Positions 62,478 to 64,000 of a DNA stretch of 64,000 nucleotides are shown here, piece after piece. The notes beneath the pieces were generated by a model that saw nothing but the letters and a program-made list of their open reading frames with translations, was not told the DNA's origin and searched no databases. This DNA comes from Longimicrobium terrae (lineage in GTDB: Bacteria > Gemmatimonadota > Gemmatimonadetes > Longimicrobiales > Longimicrobiaceae): NCBI RefSeq assembly GCF_014202995.1, contig NZ_JACHIA010000003.1, positions 124,001 through 188,000 of the forward strand. Direction: 5' to 3'. A program made the position numbers and the translations under genes. Position 1 is the first letter of the stretch; each line of letters starts with the position of its first letter.

Positions 62478-63032
62478 TCAGTCGTCGCGGGCGGGGGCGG
62501 AATGGTCCTCGTGATGATCGTAGCTGATGACGCGGGTGACTCGCCACCCGGCATCCGTTCTCCGCCACAGCATCACCATCTTGGCGATCCCCGTGGGCGA
62601 GCCGTCGCGCTGCACGAAGCGGTGGTCGGCCACCTGTACCGCGCCGTAGTTGTTCATGGGATACACGTGCATGCTGCCGGGCACCAGCACGCGCAGCGCG
62701 TTGGACCCGTCCGCGCAGCCCCGGGCCATTCTCACAGAGCTTTCCCGCACCGCGTCAACTTCCTGCGCGCCCCCCAGGTCGTGGTAGAACTCCACGTCGT
62801 CGCTGAAGATGGCGTTGACCTTGGCCGCGTCGCAGCTGTAGAACGCCGCGTCAAAGAGAATGCTGTCCATCCGGGCGATCTCGTCGTACAGCGGCCCGTA
62901 CGTGGACGGATCCGCCGGGGACGTAGGTGCCGGAGCCGGTGCGGACTGGGCGGACAGCGCGCCGGGGCCGGCGGCGAGCAGAAGAGCCGCGGCCGCCAGC
63001 ACGCGCGGCGCCGGGACAAAATCGAAGATCAT
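62478..63032 (-). CDS. secreted SnoaL-like / DUF4440 family protein
   Basis: 184 residues. Signal peptide (VLAAAALLLAAGPGALSAQ). Mature domain with AFYSCDAAKVNAIFSDDVEF and a C-terminal MLWRRTDAGWRVTRVISYDH, the NTF2-like fold of DUF4440/SnoaL-like proteins. Secreted member; function unknown. ATG 63032. Confidence 0.75.
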   Translation of the reverse strand: MIFDFVPAPRVLAAAALLLAAGPGALSAQSAPAPAPTSPADPSTYGPLYDEIARMDSILFDAAFYSCDAAKVNAIFSDDVEFYHDLGGAQEVDAVRESSVRMARGCADGSNALRVLVPGSMHVYPMNNYGAVQVADHRFVQRDGSPTGIAKMVMLWRRTDAGWRVTRVISYDHHEDHSAPARDD

Positions 63033-63217
63033 GGATGCGATTCGGAAACGGAGGATGAGGATCGGTACCGCTGAACGATACGGCCCGCCCGCCCTCCGGT
63101 TTCATTGCAGCGGAGCGCAATGCCCGGCACCGCTCACCTGATCTGCCGGCTTCTCCCTGTCGCGCCCGTGTCCCGTTCCGTGCCCCGGCGTTCAGCCGCG
63201 TCCCGGCATGCCCGGCA

Positions 63218-63586
63218 TCAGACGCACCGGCAGCGCTGCGGGGCGTCGCTTTCGAAGCTCATGCAGAAGCCGCAGCTGTCGTGGGCGGGATTTACGGTGT
63301 AGTCGAACGTGGTGCAGCCAGCGCAGCTCAGCCCGGCGCCGCTGGCGGGACAGGTCGTATTCGTCCCTCCGGGGCAGGTGCCCGCCGTGCCGCACAGATT
63401 CACGTTCTGCGTGTCGATGATGCAGTACAGGCCGCGGCAGGTCTCGGGTCCGCACGTATTCCCCCCCACGCACGAAGCGCCCGCCTCGGTCGCGTGCGCC
63501 TGGACGGTCCCCCTCGGTCCGGTCGCGGTGGAGGTCGTGAACGAGTCGACCCGCAGGTCGTCCATCCGCAGCGTGAGCTTTCTCAT
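63218..63586 (-). CDS. putative RiPP (pinensin-type) precursor peptide
   Basis: 122 residues. Leader: RKLTLRMDDLRVDSF followed by RGTVQAH (about 26-31), matching the KLxLxxDxLxVxSF ... GTVxxH pattern that I associate with pinensin-type lanthipeptide leaders of Bacteroidetes and Gemmatimonadota. Core: 13 cysteines between residues 39 and 121, many Thr, Ser and Gly (CRGLYC, CPGGTNTTC, CAGC, CGFC, CRCV). Much longer than typical pinensins, so the modified form may differ. ATG 63586 with GGAG nearby. No modification enzyme is visible in the window. Confidence 0.65.
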   Translation of the reverse strand: MRKLTLRMDDLRVDSFTTSTATGPRGTVQAHATEAGASCVGGNTCGPETCRGLYCIIDTQNVNLCGTAGTCPGGTNTTCPASGAGLSCAGCTTFDYTVNPAHDSCGFCMSFESDAPQRCRCV

Positions 63587-63935
63587 CGTCTCCGTCCTTG
63601 GGAAGAGTGGGTGGATGCAGGTCAGGCGCGCTGGGCCTCTCCTGATCTTGCGCATGTCCAATCCAGACTTCGCGTAAGGGGCGGCGAGGGACGTGGCGGG
63701 GATCCCTTCCCGTCACGGATGGACTCGGCGCGCGGCGCAGCTCCACAACAGAATGCGCCACCTTTCGCACTGGAATGCACCACACGATGAGCCTGCGGGG
63801 AGCGGAACGCAAGACTTTCGGCACGGCAGTTCCCCTTTTCCCGCAGGAAACTTCAGGCATCGAACTGCTGCGCCGGGATGGGCGGGGGGATGGCCCCACT
63901 CATCTCGGCTGCGCGCGATCGTTCTGTACTGTGAT
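63587..63935. other. upstream region of the RiPP gene
   Basis: 349 bases without a supported gene. A weak minus-strand frame crosses it but lacks a start site or conserved pattern. No promoter could be recognised with confidence. Confidence 0.3.
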
Positions 63936-64000
63936 CTAGTCGTTGACCGCCATCATGGGCCGCAGTTCCACGGCACCCTTGGCTCGCACGCACGGAGTAT
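63936..64000 (-). CDS. partial gene at window edge, C-terminus only
   Basis: The last 21 codons of a minus-strand frame ending TAG at 63936-63938. The visible end VRAKGAVELRPMMAVND resembles the C-terminus of YciI-like or DUF proteins, but this is too short to assign. The gene continues beyond 64000. Confidence 0.35.
   Translation of the reverse strand, partial: TPCVRAKGAVELRPMMAVND

Overview
The window is 64 kb of very GC-rich bacterial chromosome with dense, mostly minus-strand housekeeping genes, frequent GTG/TTG starts and many 4-base GTGA/ATGA gene overlaps. The gene mix suggests Gemmatimonadota, most like Longimicrobium; this is an inference. It rests on a compact mannose-type PTS with HPr kinase, many lipoproteins and secreted proteins named only by fold, a FlgD-like sorting-type domain and a pinensin-type RiPP leader. 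No rRNA, tRNA, CRISPR array or transposase was found.

Layout. 0.1-5.2 kb: cystathionine beta-synthase coupled to a TonB-domain lipoprotein, then small proteins including a pRiA4b ORF-3-like protein and its partner. 5.3-10.3 kb: penicillin-acylase-family lipoprotein, a lower-GC gene coupled to a NUDIX hydrolase, DinB-like and VOC proteins. 10.3-14.0 kb: mutS and ptsN read divergently from two clear promoters; a zinc-ribbon gene follows ptsN. 14.4-17.5 kb: FlgD-like secreted protein and a bifunctional nuclease / carboxypeptidase-regulatory-like / recO operon. 18.0-24.6 kb: one PTS operon, hprK-EIIA-EIIB-EIIC-EIID-HPr-EI, ending in metK. 25.3-27.2 kb: a beta-propeller lipoprotein and a Cys-rich secreted protein. 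27.3-28.9 kb: HhH-GPD DNA glycosylase and GNAT. 29-35.3 kb: ribD, ribE, a small lipoprotein, ribBA, ribH, nusB and a glycosyltransferase. 35.4-38.4 kb: PfkB kinase, purM and an outer-membrane barrel. 38.9-41 kb: argS with an FmdB-type zinc ribbon. 41.8-49 kb: amidohydrolase, tyrA-tyrS, M48 lipoprotein protease, chorismate mutase and DAHP synthase. 49-54 kb: small zinc ribbons, a YdeI-like protein, a second amidohydrolase, a secreted protein and an HEAVH lipoprotein. 54-57 kb: PAS-PAS-GGDEF-EAL protein. 57.6-63 kb: zinc alcohol dehydrogenase with a partner of unknown function, secreted proteins and an SDR. 63.2-63.6 kb: the RiPP-precursor-like gene.

Most notable. (1) A 27-codon reading frame rich in Phe, Tyr and Trp codons, followed by an intrinsic terminator, sits directly in front of the DAHP synthase-chorismate mutase pair and has the layout of a transcription attenuator. 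(2) The gene at 63218-63586 has a lanthipeptide-type leader followed by a 13-cysteine core. (3) Nearly every long gap between operons carries the same modules (A, B, C, D), each built of stem-loops and kept in the same relative order; a separate tandem-repeat element (E) touches gene ends. (4) Four promoters share 17-base spacing and a -10 of the form TACnTT or close to it.

Gene logic. HprK, HPr with its kinase-site serine, EI and a full EIIA-D set in one operon suggest both sugar uptake and HPr-Ser signalling, and a separate PtsN-type EIIA lies 10 kb away. Aromatic synthesis is represented twice (aroF plus chorismate mutase under the leader; tyrA beside tyrS). The riboflavin genes form an almost complete set, split by a repeat block between ribD and ribE.
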